Origin: JBJENW01 sp051880395
Lineage (GTDB): Bacteria > Bacillota > Clostridia > Lachnospirales > Lachnospiraceae
Assembly (NCBI GenBank): GCA_051880395.1
Contig: JBJENW010000046.1
Span: 1 to 23,848 of the forward strand
Length of the DNA stretch: 23,848 nt
Reading direction: 5' to 3'
A program made the position numbers and the translations under genes. Below, one piece after another: positions 6,553 through 15,806 of the stretch. Within the stretch, counting starts at the first letter, position 1. Each line of letters starts with the position of its first letter. Under the pieces are notes generated by a model that searched no databases, was not told the origin of the DNA, and was given only the letters and a program-made list of their open reading frames with translations.

Positions 6553-8580
6553 ATGAAAGATATCATACATATAGAAAAAAAATCCCTGTGCATGTCACAC
6601 TGTGATTATGCAAGGAAAAAAACACTGATTAGATTAGGGGATATAGAAAATGGAATGATTCAACTGTTTGTTTTTCAAAAAGATCAGATGGGATATTTTG
6701 AAAAACGTAATAAGTTTTTGTGTAAAACAGGACCATTTCAGGAAGGAAAAGTGGGAGTTTGGAGTTGGTCAGCAGACCCACGTTTAGATGATAGTAATAG
6801 AGACTATATTAGCAAATTAGTTTTATCAAGTGAGAAACCAATAGAAATATGCGAGCTACCAGATATTCGAACAGAAAGTCAATTAAAAAATGTAATACAA
6901 GATGGAATATCGTTTGAGCCATGTTGCGATAGAATGATAATATCTTTTTCAGACGGAACAGGGAAACATATAGGTGCCTATTTTACATTAAATGATTTGA
7001 AAGTTACGGATCATAAAATAAAAATTTCGGAGAAAATAAATTACTTGTCATTATATGTGTTTTCAGAAGAAGATATACTCCAGACACAATATCCACAACC
7101 GCCTAAATTTTTTATGAAAAAGTTAGATATCGGAGAACCGATACGAAAAATACCATTAAAATCTCCAATGGAAATAGTAAAAAGGGAAATTTTGCAGCGA
7201 GCAAGACGGAAAGGAATGAAAGAGAGAGGATTTAGTCAAAATGAAAGGAAAAAATTTTTCGATTTCATTGAAAATATAACAGACGAAACATTGTATAGTG
7301 ATGTTGCGGCAGGTTGTGTATGTAGTATTCAACAAGCAAAAATCTATGTTTTAGAGTTTATAGGTTTATCAAACAAATATATTGAAAGTACAGACCTCGA
7401 TATGCAGGTATTATCGCAGATTGTAAAAAATGACGATGCTTTACGGTCGGATTGTCAAAAATTAGTAGAAGCAGAGTGGAAAAAAGAAAATAAAATACTG
7501 ATTGATACAAAAAGAAAAGAATTAGAAGGAATTCAACAGGAAATAGAAAATCAAAAAAATGAAAAAAAGAAATTAGATGTTTCCATCAAAAATGCAGGAA
7601 CAAAGATGAAAAATCTGGATAAGTCTATAGAAGAAAAGCAGGCATTGAGCAATACGATTGAAAAAAAGGTGCAAGAGAAAATAGAAAATGCTCGCGCAGA
7701 TGTTGCGGAATTTATTAGTAGTATGACATTTTATAATCAACCGATAGTAATGAATTCTGGAAGTAAAAAGCAGTCTTTAAGCGTCTTTCAAGAAGGAAAG
7801 GAGCAATATGATGAAGAAATTGCCAGCTGGGATTTGGCAATAGAAAGTATTGGTGAAGAACTTGAAGAAGCAGGAATAGAAAAACACAGTTACTCTTTTG
7901 GAGCGTTTTTATATGCATCATATAGAAATCAGGCAGCAGTGCTTTTAGCTGGACCAAATGGAGAAAGTATAGCACATGCGTTTTCTATAGGCGCATTTGG
8001 AAAATATGCAGGCATTTTAGATTGTAATCATTCATTTGATCAAAATTCAATTGAGGAAATGTTGAATAGTTTAAATGAGGTTATAATTATAAAAAATCCG
8101 TTTTCAGCGGACTGGATCAATAGTATAATGGGACTTTTAATTCCACCAAAGAAATTTTATATTTTATTATGTCCATTCATGGATGAACTTCAGATTGAAT
8201 CAAGGGGTTTGGTGAATTATGTAATGCCGGTCTTTACGGAAATGCTGATAGAAGAAGTTCCTACAGAAAATTTTGTTGGGAAGAAAAGGGCTGAAAATTA
8301 TGAAGAATATAAGATAACAAGTAGAAAAACTGTACAGAGGGGAATTACGAATCGTTTATGTAGAAATAGTTTTTCAAAGAATCGGTTACAACAAATTTTA
8401 GCAGATATGCATACGATGTATGATAAAACGGGATCATTTGAAGATTATGTGTATGTATTACTTCCCTATGCATATTTAACGAATCAAGTGAATGTATTAG
8501 GTGAAGAAATTGAAGCAGATAGGCAGTTGCATAACGAGGAGAAACAAGACCTTAAGACATATTTGGGGATGAACGAATGA
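6553..8580 (+). CDS. Coiled-coil protein with degenerate P-loop-like domain
   Basis: This protein has 675 residues and an unrecognised family. The N-terminal ~200 residues are beta-rich. A basic helical segment follows (RARRKGMKERGFSQNERKKF, near residues 216-235), then a long charged coiled coil at about 304-389 (KRKELEGIQQEIENQKNEKK and following). The C-terminal half resembles a AAA/P-loop fold: AVLLAGPNGESIAHAF near residue 462 sits where a Walker A would be but lacks the GK[ST] lysine, and IIIKNPF and YILLCPF look like later strands. An in-frame ATG at 6538 exists, but GAGGGA at 6540-6545 favours 6553. The stop overlaps the next start. It may be a non-catalytic ATPase-like partner of the helicase, or a sensor that bridges DNA and the effector. 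Confidence 0.8.
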   Translation: MKDIIHIEKKSLCMSHCDYARKKTLIRLGDIENGMIQLFVFQKDQMGYFEKRNKFLCKTGPFQEGKVGVWSWSADPRLDDSNRDYISKLVLSSEKPIEICELPDIRTESQLKNVIQDGISFEPCCDRMIISFSDGTGKHIGAYFTLNDLKVTDHKIKISEKINYLSLYVFSEEDILQTQYPQPPKFFMKKLDIGEPIRKIPLKSPMEIVKREILQRARRKGMKERGFSQNERKKFFDFIENITDETLYSDVAAGCVCSIQQAKIYVLEFIGLSNKYIESTDLDMQVLSQIVKNDDALRSDCQKLVEAEWKKENKILIDTKRKELEGIQQEIENQKNEKKKLDVSIKNAGTKMKNLDKSIEEKQALSNTIEKKVQEKIENARADVAEFISSMTFYNQPIVMNSGSKKQSLSVFQEGKEQYDEEIASWDLAIESIGEELEEAGIEKHSYSFGAFLYASYRNQAAVLLAGPNGESIAHAFSIGAFGKYAGILDCNHSFDQNSIEEMLNSLNEVIIIKNPFSADWINSIMGLLIPPKKFYILLCPFMDELQIESRGLVNYVMPVFTEMLIEEVPTENFVGKKRAENYEEYKITSRKTVQRGITNRLCRNSFSKNRLQQILADMHTMYDKTGSFEDYVYVLLPYAYLTNQVNVLGEEIEADRQLHNEEKQDLKTYLGMNE

Positions 8581-9584
8581 ATGAATTTGATAATTTGATA
8601 GAAAAAATAGCAAGAGAATGGAAGATAAAAAAATCACAAGATGAAGACAATAATTTTTGGCGTGCCCGGATAATTTACAGTTTAATGGGGCAGACGGGCT
8701 TGTCTTCTCTAAGGGATGTTTTAGAAGAAGATGGATCTATTTCGATTACGCATTTTAAATGTCGAATGAAAAAAATCTATGATGCATTTTTTGATTTTTT
8801 TCCTGATCTTGTAGAGATAATAACAGATAGTGTGGAAGATTTGGAAGAAGAAATATATCGTTTGTATTTGAAAAATGGGTATTTGTATCATACACCAAAT
8901 AGACTCTTGCCTTGCTCAGAGAAAAGAGCAGAGTGTTTCCATATTTCATTTGTTAGAGGTGCGCAATGGAATGAAAATATTTCTATTAGTGGGTTGGGAA
9001 CATACATAAAAAACGAATCAGACATATATGAAACAAGAGAATTATGTTCGATGTTCCATATTGATAGCCAAAGTTTGAAAGAATTTTGGAGTGCTCTTTT
9101 AAAGCGTGTTCAATGGCATACTTTACAAAATGAAAGTCAGGCAGAATATTTAAGAGTAAAACCACCGTTTTCAAGAGGGTATTGGAAAAACGCACCAGAT
9201 AAAAAACACGATATTTCAGTGTTAAGAATGGGTGATAAAAGAAATCGAAGATACTATTTATATCGCTATGCAGATAATGAAGTGTCTGTAAGTGTTTTGC
9301 CAGAATGGATGGTTGAAGGGAAGAAGTATAGGAAAGTATCAAACGCATTGCTGGCATCTAGAAATGTGTTACCGAAGATTAAGGTAGAAGAAAGAGACGT
9401 ATATGTGATAATAGATTTTCAATATCTTCCGGCGGAGGATATTCATGATTTTATACGGTTATATAGTTGGCCGATGGAATTTTGCGATATATCAAATGAT
9501 TTTAGAAAAAGAATTGTAAGCAAAGAAATTTGGAAACCAATGAAAAGCATGTTAGAAGAACTTGGGTACGAAGTGGAGGAATAA
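8577..9584 (+). CDS. Uncharacterised protein, third gene of the helicase operon
   Basis: The 335-residue protein has no motif I recognise. It is soluble, has no signal peptide or membrane segment, and is rich in Lys, Glu and aromatic residues. The first 110 residues are predicted helical by eye (RMKKIYDAFFDFFPDLVEII, then VEDLEEEIYRLYLKNGYLYH). The second half alternates strands and loops (KRNRRYYLYRYADNEVSVSV, and DVYVIIDFQYLPAEDIHDFI). It is coupled to both neighbours: its start overlaps the previous stop in ATGAATGA, and its stop lies two bases before the helicase start. Such tight coupling suggests a fixed-ratio subunit of one complex. It could correspond in role to the small partner proteins of Druantia- or DISARM-like systems, but I see no direct sequence link. 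Confidence 0.78.
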   Translation: MNEFDNLIEKIAREWKIKKSQDEDNNFWRARIIYSLMGQTGLSSLRDVLEEDGSISITHFKCRMKKIYDAFFDFFPDLVEIITDSVEDLEEEIYRLYLKNGYLYHTPNRLLPCSEKRAECFHISFVRGAQWNENISISGLGTYIKNESDIYETRELCSMFHIDSQSLKEFWSALLKRVQWHTLQNESQAEYLRVKPPFSRGYWKNAPDKKHDISVLRMGDKRNRRYYLYRYADNEVSVSVLPEWMVEGKKYRKVSNALLASRNVLPKIKVEERDVYVIIDFQYLPAEDIHDFIRLYSWPMEFCDISNDFRKRIVSKEIWKPMKSMLEELGYEVEE

Positions 9585-9586
9585 GC

Positions 9587-12500
9587 ATGTCGAATGGAGC
9601 TGGATCAGTTCACAAAAAGTTACGAAGCGAATTAGAAAATTATATAAAAACACAGTATTTTGGAAAAACGCCATTGCTTTTAGATGCATTAGAGGGGAGA
9701 TTAGATGAGGAAGGACTTTTGTATCAAAAGCCGTACATTGAATCATCGCCAGCATATAAAAGCGAGTTGAATGGATTGCTGAAAGCTGATATTCCAGAAT
9801 GGCTGAAACAGTTTTTTTATAAATTATCAGATGCAGGATTGGGGGTGTATCCGTCTCCATTTGTACATCAGGTTCAGGCATTAGAGATAGCAGTAAAGGG
9901 GAGAGAATTATTTGTGGCTACAGGAACAGGATCTGGAAAAACAGAATGTTTTATGTGGCCGCTTATGGCAAAATTGGTGACAGAGGCAAGAGAGCAACGT
10001 AATACATGGAATTTAAGAGGTGTGCGAACCATAATTATGTATCCGATGAATGCGTTGGTATCGGATCAAATTAGTCGACTGAGAAGATTGATCGGAGATC
10101 CGGAAGAAAAGTTTGAGAAGATTTTTAGAGAAACGTGTGGATATGAGACACGCAGACCACAATTTGGTATGTATACGGGACGTACACCATATCCGGGAGA
10201 ACAGCCGGTAAAAAAGGATGACCATGAACTAGAAAGAACTTTGTCGGATATGTTTTATGGACAAGATGAACAGAAAAATGAGTATTTAAAGAAATTGCAG
10301 GAAGAAGGAAAAATACCTGCGAAAAAAGACATGAAAACTTTTTTGGAAGCACTTCATGAGAGCAAACATATTCCGGATGAAGAAGATGCGGAATTGCTTA
10401 CACGTTTTGAGATGCAACATGTTTGCCCGGATATTTTAATTACGAATTACTCTATGTTGGAATATATGCTCTTTCGTCCACGAGAAGAAAAAATTTGGTC
10501 GGATACAGAAAAATGGCTGCACGAACGAAAAGAAAATAAATTGTTATTTGTTATTGATGAGGCACATATGTACAAAGGTTCTTCAGGTGGAGAAGTTGCG
10601 CTTTTAATTAGACGATTGTTTCATAAACTTCATATTGACAGAAGTAAAGTGCAGTTTATTTTAACAACAGCAAGTATGCCGGATAGAGAGGAAAGCGATA
10701 GAAGAAAAGTTTTATCGTTTGCAAGAAAACTGACTGCAGCTGACGAGAATGCAGATTTTTGTTATCTTACAGGAGAGAGGGAGGATATAACGGGAAAGGC
10801 AAAATATGATATTCCGTTTGAGAAATTCCTAAACTGCTCCACAGGGGATATAGAAAAAGGTGGGGAAAAGCAAATAAATGAATTGAATGCGTTTTGGGAT
10901 GGAATAGAAGGGGCGCCGTTAGAGCCATTTGAAACCATAAAAGATGCAGAATTTTGGATGTATGAGAACCTAATTTATTTTCGACCGTTTTATGAATTGA
11001 TGCAGCAGTGTCGTGGTAAAGCAGTATCACTTTTAGAATTATCAAAAAGCATTTTTCCGGAGGAAAGTGATGAGGATGCAATATATGCGGTTGGCGTGTT
11101 ACTCGCAATTGCTCCACTTGCAAGAAACAATAAAGGAGCAATTTTGTTTCCAGCAAGAATGCACATGCTTTTTCGAGGAATAAATGGCGTTTATGCATGT
11201 ACAAATGAAAATTGCAAATGTTCACATACAGATGGTGAGTTAACAATCGGAGAGATTTATTTGTCAGATGGTCATCTTACATGCCCAAAGTGTGGAAGTG
11301 CGGTATATGAGTTATATAACGATAGACGGTGTGGAGCAATTTTTTTTAAAGGGTATGTGTTAGAAGATGAAATTGAAAATAGCAAACATGCCTTTTTTTG
11401 GAGATATTCCGGACAAATATTGGATCAAAATATGAAAGAGGTTCACTTATATATACCACCTGCTGGTTATGAAGCAAAAAATCAAAAAGTAAAGAATCCA
11501 ATAAAACCTTGCTATTTAGATACACAAAGTGGATTTATCAATTTTAAGGATGATTCGCAGGCGGGAAAACCAGGAATACGCAAATTGTTTTACTGTAATT
11601 ATTCTGTAAAAGGCAGACCATCTGTTATTACGTTTCCGACGTGTCCACATTGTAGACACAGGTTATCTCAGATGCAATTGACTTCTTTTAGCACGAAAGG
11701 AAATCTGGCCTTTTATAGTTTGATACAGGCACAATTTCAGGTGCAACCGGCTGTTCAAGGAAAGGATAAAGAAAAATTTCCAAATGAGGGAAGAAAGGTT
11801 CTTTTGTTTTCTGATAGCCGTCAGCGAGCTGCAAAATTAGCGTTAGATATGTCGGAAGCGTCGGATACAGAGGCCGTCAGACAGTTGTTTGTCTTGGCAA
11901 TTGATGAGATGGAACATTCTGTTATAGAACGCTCTATGGATGATTTATACGACTATTTTTGTTTAATGGCGGGAGAACAAAATATTCAATTATTAAGTGG
12001 AGAGGACCAGAAAAAGTTTCTGGATGATTGCACAAAAGTCGTAGAGAATTATAGGAGACGTAAAAAACGTAATAAAGAATATTCTCCAGATATGACATTT
12101 GATAATGCGCCTTTTAAGGTAAAAGGATATTTATTGCGATTATTTTGTGGAGGATATAATACTTTGTATGATTCTGCAACATGTTGGATTGAACCTACAG
12201 AAAAAAAACTTGATGATGCGTTATATAATTTGGAAGAACAAGGAATTGAAGTTACCGAGCAGGACTTTCTAGAGTTATTTAATGCTTGGATGATTCAAAT
12301 ATGTGATTCTAATACAGCGTTAGGACATACGATATCCGATGATGTTCGGTATGATGTGCGGAAAAAATGGAATGATTACGGGCTGGAAAAGGATTGGAAT
12401 TTTTCAAAGAATATTCAAGAGATTATGGGATGGACAAAGGAAAGTAAGACTTGTAGTATATGGAGACATGTGTTAGCGAAAGAGTTTTTAGATGAAGGAC

Positions 12501-14827
12501 AGGTAAATAAAGGTAAGTGGTATGTTGATTTGTCACGTATAAAACCGTGTTTAGATCAGAAACATGAATGGTATAGGTGTAAAAAGTGCTCAGAAATAAC
12601 GCCGTTTATGTTAAAAGAAAAATGTCCTTGTTGTGGATCAGAACAAATTGAAGAAATGAATGAAAAAGACTATGATTCATTGGAGTTTTGGAGAAAACCA
12701 ATACAAAGTGCATTGGATGGAAAGAAGATTCACGGAATTGATACAGAAGAACATACAGCACAATTGTCGTACAAAGATCAGCGGGATGATCTTTGGTCTA
12801 AAACAGAACATTATGAGTTACGTTTTCAAGATTTGGTACAAGAAGGAGAAACGCCGGTTGATATTTTAAGCAGTACAACAACGATGGAAGTCGGTATAGA
12901 CATTGGGTCTTTGGTTGCGGTAGGGTTACGGAATATTCCGCCAATGCGTGAAAATTACCAGCAGAGAGCCGGACGAGCAGGAAGAAGGGGCGCAAGTCTT
13001 TCCACAATTGTAACTTTTTGCGGTGATGGTCCACATGATACACTATATTTTCATAATCCGGTACCGATGTTTCGAGGAGAACCGAGAGTACCTTGGATTG
13101 ATATAGAGAGTGAAAAATTAATTCAGAGACATTTGAATATGATTGTTTTACAAGAATTTTTAGCCAAGAAGCATACAAGTTTGGATTCAATAGAGGCAAT
13201 TACATTTCTTGATAAATTGTTAAACGAATGTAAGGAATATATACAACTCTTTGAAGTAAAGGATAAAAAAATATTAATTCCAGAGAGGGTGGAGCTTAAT
13301 TATACTGGCTTTAAAAGAGAGTTAATACAAAAGTTGAATGAACTCAAAGCAAAACGAGATGCGCATCCAGAACTTTATGTGTCAGAAGATAGCATAGCGT
13401 TTCGAAAAGTAAAAAGTTTGTTAGATGCACTATATGATGAGGGAATTATTCCCACATATTCGTTTCCGAAAAATGTTGTGAGTACATATATGTGTGATAA
13501 CAAAGGAAAAATACAGTACGAAGTACAACGCGGCCTGGATGTTGCAATAGGTGAATATGCACCGGGGCGATCAATTGTTGTAGACAAACAGTTGTATCAG
13601 ATCGGAGGATTGTATTATCCCGGAAGTGAGAGAAAAAAAGGACATTTTTTGACACCGGCGAGATCATTTGTTGAGGATAAGAATTACATGAAAGACATTT
13701 TAAAGTGTAAAGAATGCGGCTGGTTTGGGCTGGCATCGGATGAAGCGCGTGTATGTCCATTTTGCGGAAATGATCAATTGGTTGCAACAAGGCAAATGTT
13801 AAAACCATGGGGATTTGCTCCACGCAATGGAGAAGCAAGTGTAAGTGCACAAGTGGATGAGAAATATTCAGTAGTGCAACAGCCTTTGTATTCTACACTT
13901 CCTGAATCAGAAGAGATGAACCAGATTTTAGGTTGTGAAAATATCCGAATGGCATCAAGAACAAATCAGAGAATTATTATGCTTAATACAGGGGAAGCGA
14001 ATAAAGGATTTATGGTATGTGAAGATTGCGGAGCTGCGATGCCGGGAGATGATGAAAGTGTGCTGAAGGATATGTCAAGACCATATAAAATAAATGTAAA
14101 AGCTTGTCGTCATGCAAATGTAAAGAATGTAGATTTAGGTTATGATTTTGTGACAGATATGCTTGTTTTAGAGTTTGCCATTGACAGAAAAGAAATTACA
14201 TCGGAAAGAAAGAATAATCCATGGTTGATGCGTGCAGCACAATCTTTGGCAGAGGCATTACGCCTTGCGGCAAGTAAAAAACTCGATGTGGAGTTTACAG
14301 AATTAGTGACAGGGTATCGGTTTAGAAACAATGAAAAAGGTGCTTTTATAGACATTTACATTTATGACAGCCTTTCGAGTGGTGCGGGTTATGCTGTTAG
14401 CGTGGCAGAAATAATAAATGTGCTACTGGAAGATATGAAAAATATGTTGTCACAATGTAACTGCGAAAGCGCGTGCTATAAATGTCTGAAACATTATAGA
14501 AATCAGTATGTTCATGGAATCTTAGACCGTCATGCGGCATTAGAATTGTTAAACTGGGGAATTGCAGGTAAAAAAGCAGAAGAAATTTCAGTTGAAAGAC
14601 AAAAGAAATTGGTGAATTCATTACTAGGAATTTTGGAAAGGATGGGGTATACAATAGACTTTAAAGAAGATGGATTAGAAATTGAGAAAGATGAAAGGAG
14701 AAAAAAATTAGTGGTTTATCCGGCTATGTGGGTGGAACCAGAAAAAAGGGAAACAATTTATGTGAGTGATGCATATTTAAAATATGCGAGACCTTATGCA
14801 GTTCGTAAAATTTGTGATGAATTTTGA
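9587..14827 (+). CDS. Very large DExH helicase with DUF1998-type C-terminus (DruE-like)
   Basis: A superfamily 2 helicase of 1,746 residues. Motif I is ATGTGSGKT at 111-119, motif Ia lies near IIMYPMNALVSDQ, motif II is DEAH at 324-327, motif III is TTASMP, motif V lies near STTTMEVGIDIGS (~1095) and motif VI is QQRAGRAGRRG at 1125-1135. Several zinc-type CxxC pairs are spread along it: CPKCG, CPHC, CKKC with CPCCG, CKECG with CPFCG, and CEDCG. The end has the DUF1998/MZB signature SSGAGYAV, then CNCESACYKCLKHYRNQ near 1625-1641. Helicases this long with DUF1998 are the hallmark of Druantia (DruE); DrmA/DrmB of DISARM and the MrfA repair helicase share parts. I chose the ATG at 9587, six bases after GTGGAGGA. 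The likely role is to translocate on or unwind foreign DNA within a complex built from the three genes before it. Confidence 0.92.
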   Translation: MSNGAGSVHKKLRSELENYIKTQYFGKTPLLLDALEGRLDEEGLLYQKPYIESSPAYKSELNGLLKADIPEWLKQFFYKLSDAGLGVYPSPFVHQVQALEIAVKGRELFVATGTGSGKTECFMWPLMAKLVTEAREQRNTWNLRGVRTIIMYPMNALVSDQISRLRRLIGDPEEKFEKIFRETCGYETRRPQFGMYTGRTPYPGEQPVKKDDHELERTLSDMFYGQDEQKNEYLKKLQEEGKIPAKKDMKTFLEALHESKHIPDEEDAELLTRFEMQHVCPDILITNYSMLEYMLFRPREEKIWSDTEKWLHERKENKLLFVIDEAHMYKGSSGGEVALLIRRLFHKLHIDRSKVQFILTTASMPDREESDRRKVLSFARKLTAADENADFCYLTGEREDITGKAKYDIPFEKFLNCSTGDIEKGGEKQINELNAFWDGIEGAPLEPFETIKDAEFWMYENLIYFRPFYELMQQCRGKAVSLLELSKSIFPEESDEDAIYAVGVLLAIAPLARNNKGAILFPARMHMLFRGINGVYACTNENCKCSHTDGELTIGEIYLSDGHLTCPKCGSAVYELYNDRRCGAIFFKGYVLEDEIENSKHAFFWRYSGQILDQNMKEVHLYIPPAGYEAKNQKVKNPIKPCYLDTQSGFINFKDDSQAGKPGIRKLFYCNYSVKGRPSVITFPTCPHCRHRLSQMQLTSFSTKGNLAFYSLIQAQFQVQPAVQGKDKEKFPNEGRKVLLFSDSRQRAAKLALDMSEASDTEAVRQLFVLAIDEMEHSVIERSMDDLYDYFCLMAGEQNIQLLSGEDQKKFLDDCTKVVENYRRRKKRNKEYSPDMTFDNAPFKVKGYLLRLFCGGYNTLYDSATCWIEPTEKKLDDALYNLEEQGIEVTEQDFLELFNAWMIQICDSNTALGHTISDDVRYDVRKKWNDYGLEKDWNFSKNIQEIMGWTKESKTCSIWRHVLAKEFLDEGQVNKGKWYVDLSRIKPCLDQKHEWYRCKKCSEITPFMLKEKCPCCGSEQIEEMNEKDYDSLEFWRKPIQSALDGKKIHGIDTEEHTAQLSYKDQRDDLWSKTEHYELRFQDLVQEGETPVDILSSTTTMEVGIDIGSLVAVGLRNIPPMRENYQQRAGRAGRRGASLSTIVTFCGDGPHDTLYFHNPVPMFRGEPRVPWIDIESEKLIQRHLNMIVLQEFLAKKHTSLDSIEAITFLDKLLNECKEYIQLFEVKDKKILIPERVELNYTGFKRELIQKLNELKAKRDAHPELYVSEDSIAFRKVKSLLDALYDEGIIPTYSFPKNVVSTYMCDNKGKIQYEVQRGLDVAIGEYAPGRSIVVDKQLYQIGGLYYPGSERKKGHFLTPARSFVEDKNYMKDILKCKECGWFGLASDEARVCPFCGNDQLVATRQMLKPWGFAPRNGEASVSAQVDEKYSVVQQPLYSTLPESEEMNQILGCENIRMASRTNQRIIMLNTGEANKGFMVCEDCGAAMPGDDESVLKDMSRPYKINVKACRHANVKNVDLGYDFVTDMLVLEFAIDRKEITSERKNNPWLMRAAQSLAEALRLAASKKLDVEFTELVTGYRFRNNEKGAFIDIYIYDSLSSGAGYAVSVAEIINVLLEDMKNMLSQCNCESACYKCLKHYRNQYVHGILDRHAALELLNWGIAGKKAEEISVERQKKLVNSLLGILERMGYTIDFKEDGLEIEKDERRKKLVVYPAMWVEPEKRETIYVSDAYLKYARPYAVRKICDEF

Positions 14828-14866
14828 ATATATTACGTTTTCTCAAGAAATATATTTTAATTTTTT
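14827..14866 (+). terminator. Weak AT-only hairpin after the helicase gene
   Basis: AATATATT (14827-14834) can pair with AATATATT (14849-14856), followed by TTAATTTTTT. The stem has only A-T pairs, so it would be weak. The hairpin of repeat B just downstream may contribute more to stopping transcription. Confidence 0.3.
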
Positions 14867-14868
14867 GC

Positions 14869-14904
14869 AACTGAGTATTGGAAACGAGAGGTTGAAATCT
14901 GTTT
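14869..14904 (+). repeat. Solo right end of the hairpin repeat
   Basis: AACTGAGTATTGGAA (14869-14883) matches AACTGTGTATTGGAA at the right end of copy A (4816-4830) at 14 of 15 bases. The following ACGAGAGGTTGAAATC resembles the same region of copy D read on the other strand (CCGAATGGTTGAGATA). No hairpin body precedes it: the helicase gene ends only 41 bases earlier. It is in the same orientation as copy A's right end and opposite to copy B beside it. Confidence 0.6.
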
Positions 14905-14931
14905 CGTTTGCACCAGAAAGTTGTGGCCATA

Positions 14932-15319
14932 GAAAATTCATCGTCTTTCGGTTCTGATACACAGTTTCCGGGATTTGGACAGACGCAGGTCACGGGGCGG
15001 CAGCTTTCAGAGGGACCTTGACAGAAATGCTAGTAAGTTCCGACGGGCCAATCTGCGATGCCTTTGCTGTTTTGCCGATTGGCGGACTGGCTGTGCAAAG
15101 GTGTACGCCAGAGAAAGAATCCGACTTTGAGTCTTGCTCTGGCGTACATCTTTGTGCAGACTGTACGACCTTCGGAAAACAGCAAAAATAAAGCATCGCA
15201 GATTGGCCCGTCGCGAACTTGACTGCATTTCTGTCTGGCCCCTCTGAAAGCTGCCGCCCCGTGACCTGCGTCTGTCCAAATCCCGGAAACGTCCGCCTTA
15301 GAACGATAAATAGAAATTT
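14932..15319 (-). repeat. Long hairpin repeat, copy B (inverted relative to A)
   Basis: The body from 14964 to 15290 is a hairpin. GTTTCCGGGATTTGG at the left pairs with CCAAATCCCGGAAAC at the right, with about 50 uninterrupted outer base pairs. The apex stem GTACGCCAGAG / CTCTGGCGTAC encloses a loop that is nearly the reverse complement of those in A and C. The left end (CTTTCGGTTCTGATACACAG) corresponds to the reverse complement of copy A's right end, and the right end carries TAAATAGAAATTT (15307-15319), the reverse complement of A's left end. The copy is therefore flipped. Its arms belong to the CAGACGCAGGTCACGG subtype shared with copy C rather than with A. It fills most of the gap between 14828 and 15406; no gene is seen there. 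Confidence 0.9.
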
Positions 15320-15406
15320 AAAAAATGAGAAATCGAAAAAAGGGGTAGCATTTTTGAGTAGAATACGGTATGATAAGAGTTATGAACGCTTGAAGGAGGA
15401 ATCAGT

Positions 15407-15739
15407 ATGGAGATACGGACAGTTCGGAAAGAAAATATGAATGGTGGAAAAGGCCATGTCGATATAAAATATCTGCTTTCGGAGGAAGAATTAAACGGAA
15501 AATGCGGGATGTACGCGGAGGTTACAATCGCACCAGGAAGTTCTCTCGGATATCATGAGCATCACGGAAACAGCGAGACGTATTATATTCTTCGTGGGGA
15601 GGGAGAGTATGATGACAACGGCGAAAAACGAAAAGTATCAGCAGGAGATGTAACTTTTACACCGGATGGAAAAGGTCACGGATTGGAAAATACGGGGGAT
15701 ACAGACTTGGTATTTATGGCGTTGATCATTCTCGCATAA
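15407..15739 (+). CDS. Small cupin domain protein
   Basis: A single conserved beta-barrel cupin of 110 residues. Motif 1 is YHEHHGNSETYYILRGEGEY with candidate metal ligands His50, His52 and Glu57; motif 2 includes FTPDGKGHGLENTG with His91. It has no signal peptide or membrane segment. Small stand-alone cupins bind a divalent metal and may act as sugar isomerases, dioxygenase-like enzymes or ligand binders; the substrate is not readable here. The start has AAGGAGGA six bases upstream. The gene lies between repeat B and a strong terminator, so it is probably transcribed alone. Confidence 0.92.
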   Translation: MEIRTVRKENMNGGKGHVDIKYLLSEEELNGKCGMYAEVTIAPGSSLGYHEHHGNSETYYILRGEGEYDDNGEKRKVSAGDVTFTPDGKGHGLENTGDTDLVFMALIILA

Positions 15740-15748
15740 AAGGAGAAG

Positions 15749-15788
15749 GGACTGTGAATCAGAGGATTTGATTTACGGTCCTTTTTTT
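15749..15788 (+). terminator. Rho-independent terminator of the cupin gene
   Basis: GGACTGTGAATC (15749-15760) pairs with GATTTACGGTCC (15770-15781), a 12-bp stem with two G-U pairs and a 9-base loop, followed by seven T residues at 15782-15788. Confidence 0.88.
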
Positions 15789-15806
15789 GGCGTTTCTATT
15801 GAAAGA

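Noticed and set aside
9587..14827. Assigning the operon firmly to Druantia or DISARM with gene symbols
   Set aside because: Only the helicase has the hallmark architecture. No DUF4338, methylase, SNF2 or PLD protein is recognisable, so subtype and symbols cannot be supported from sequence reading alone.
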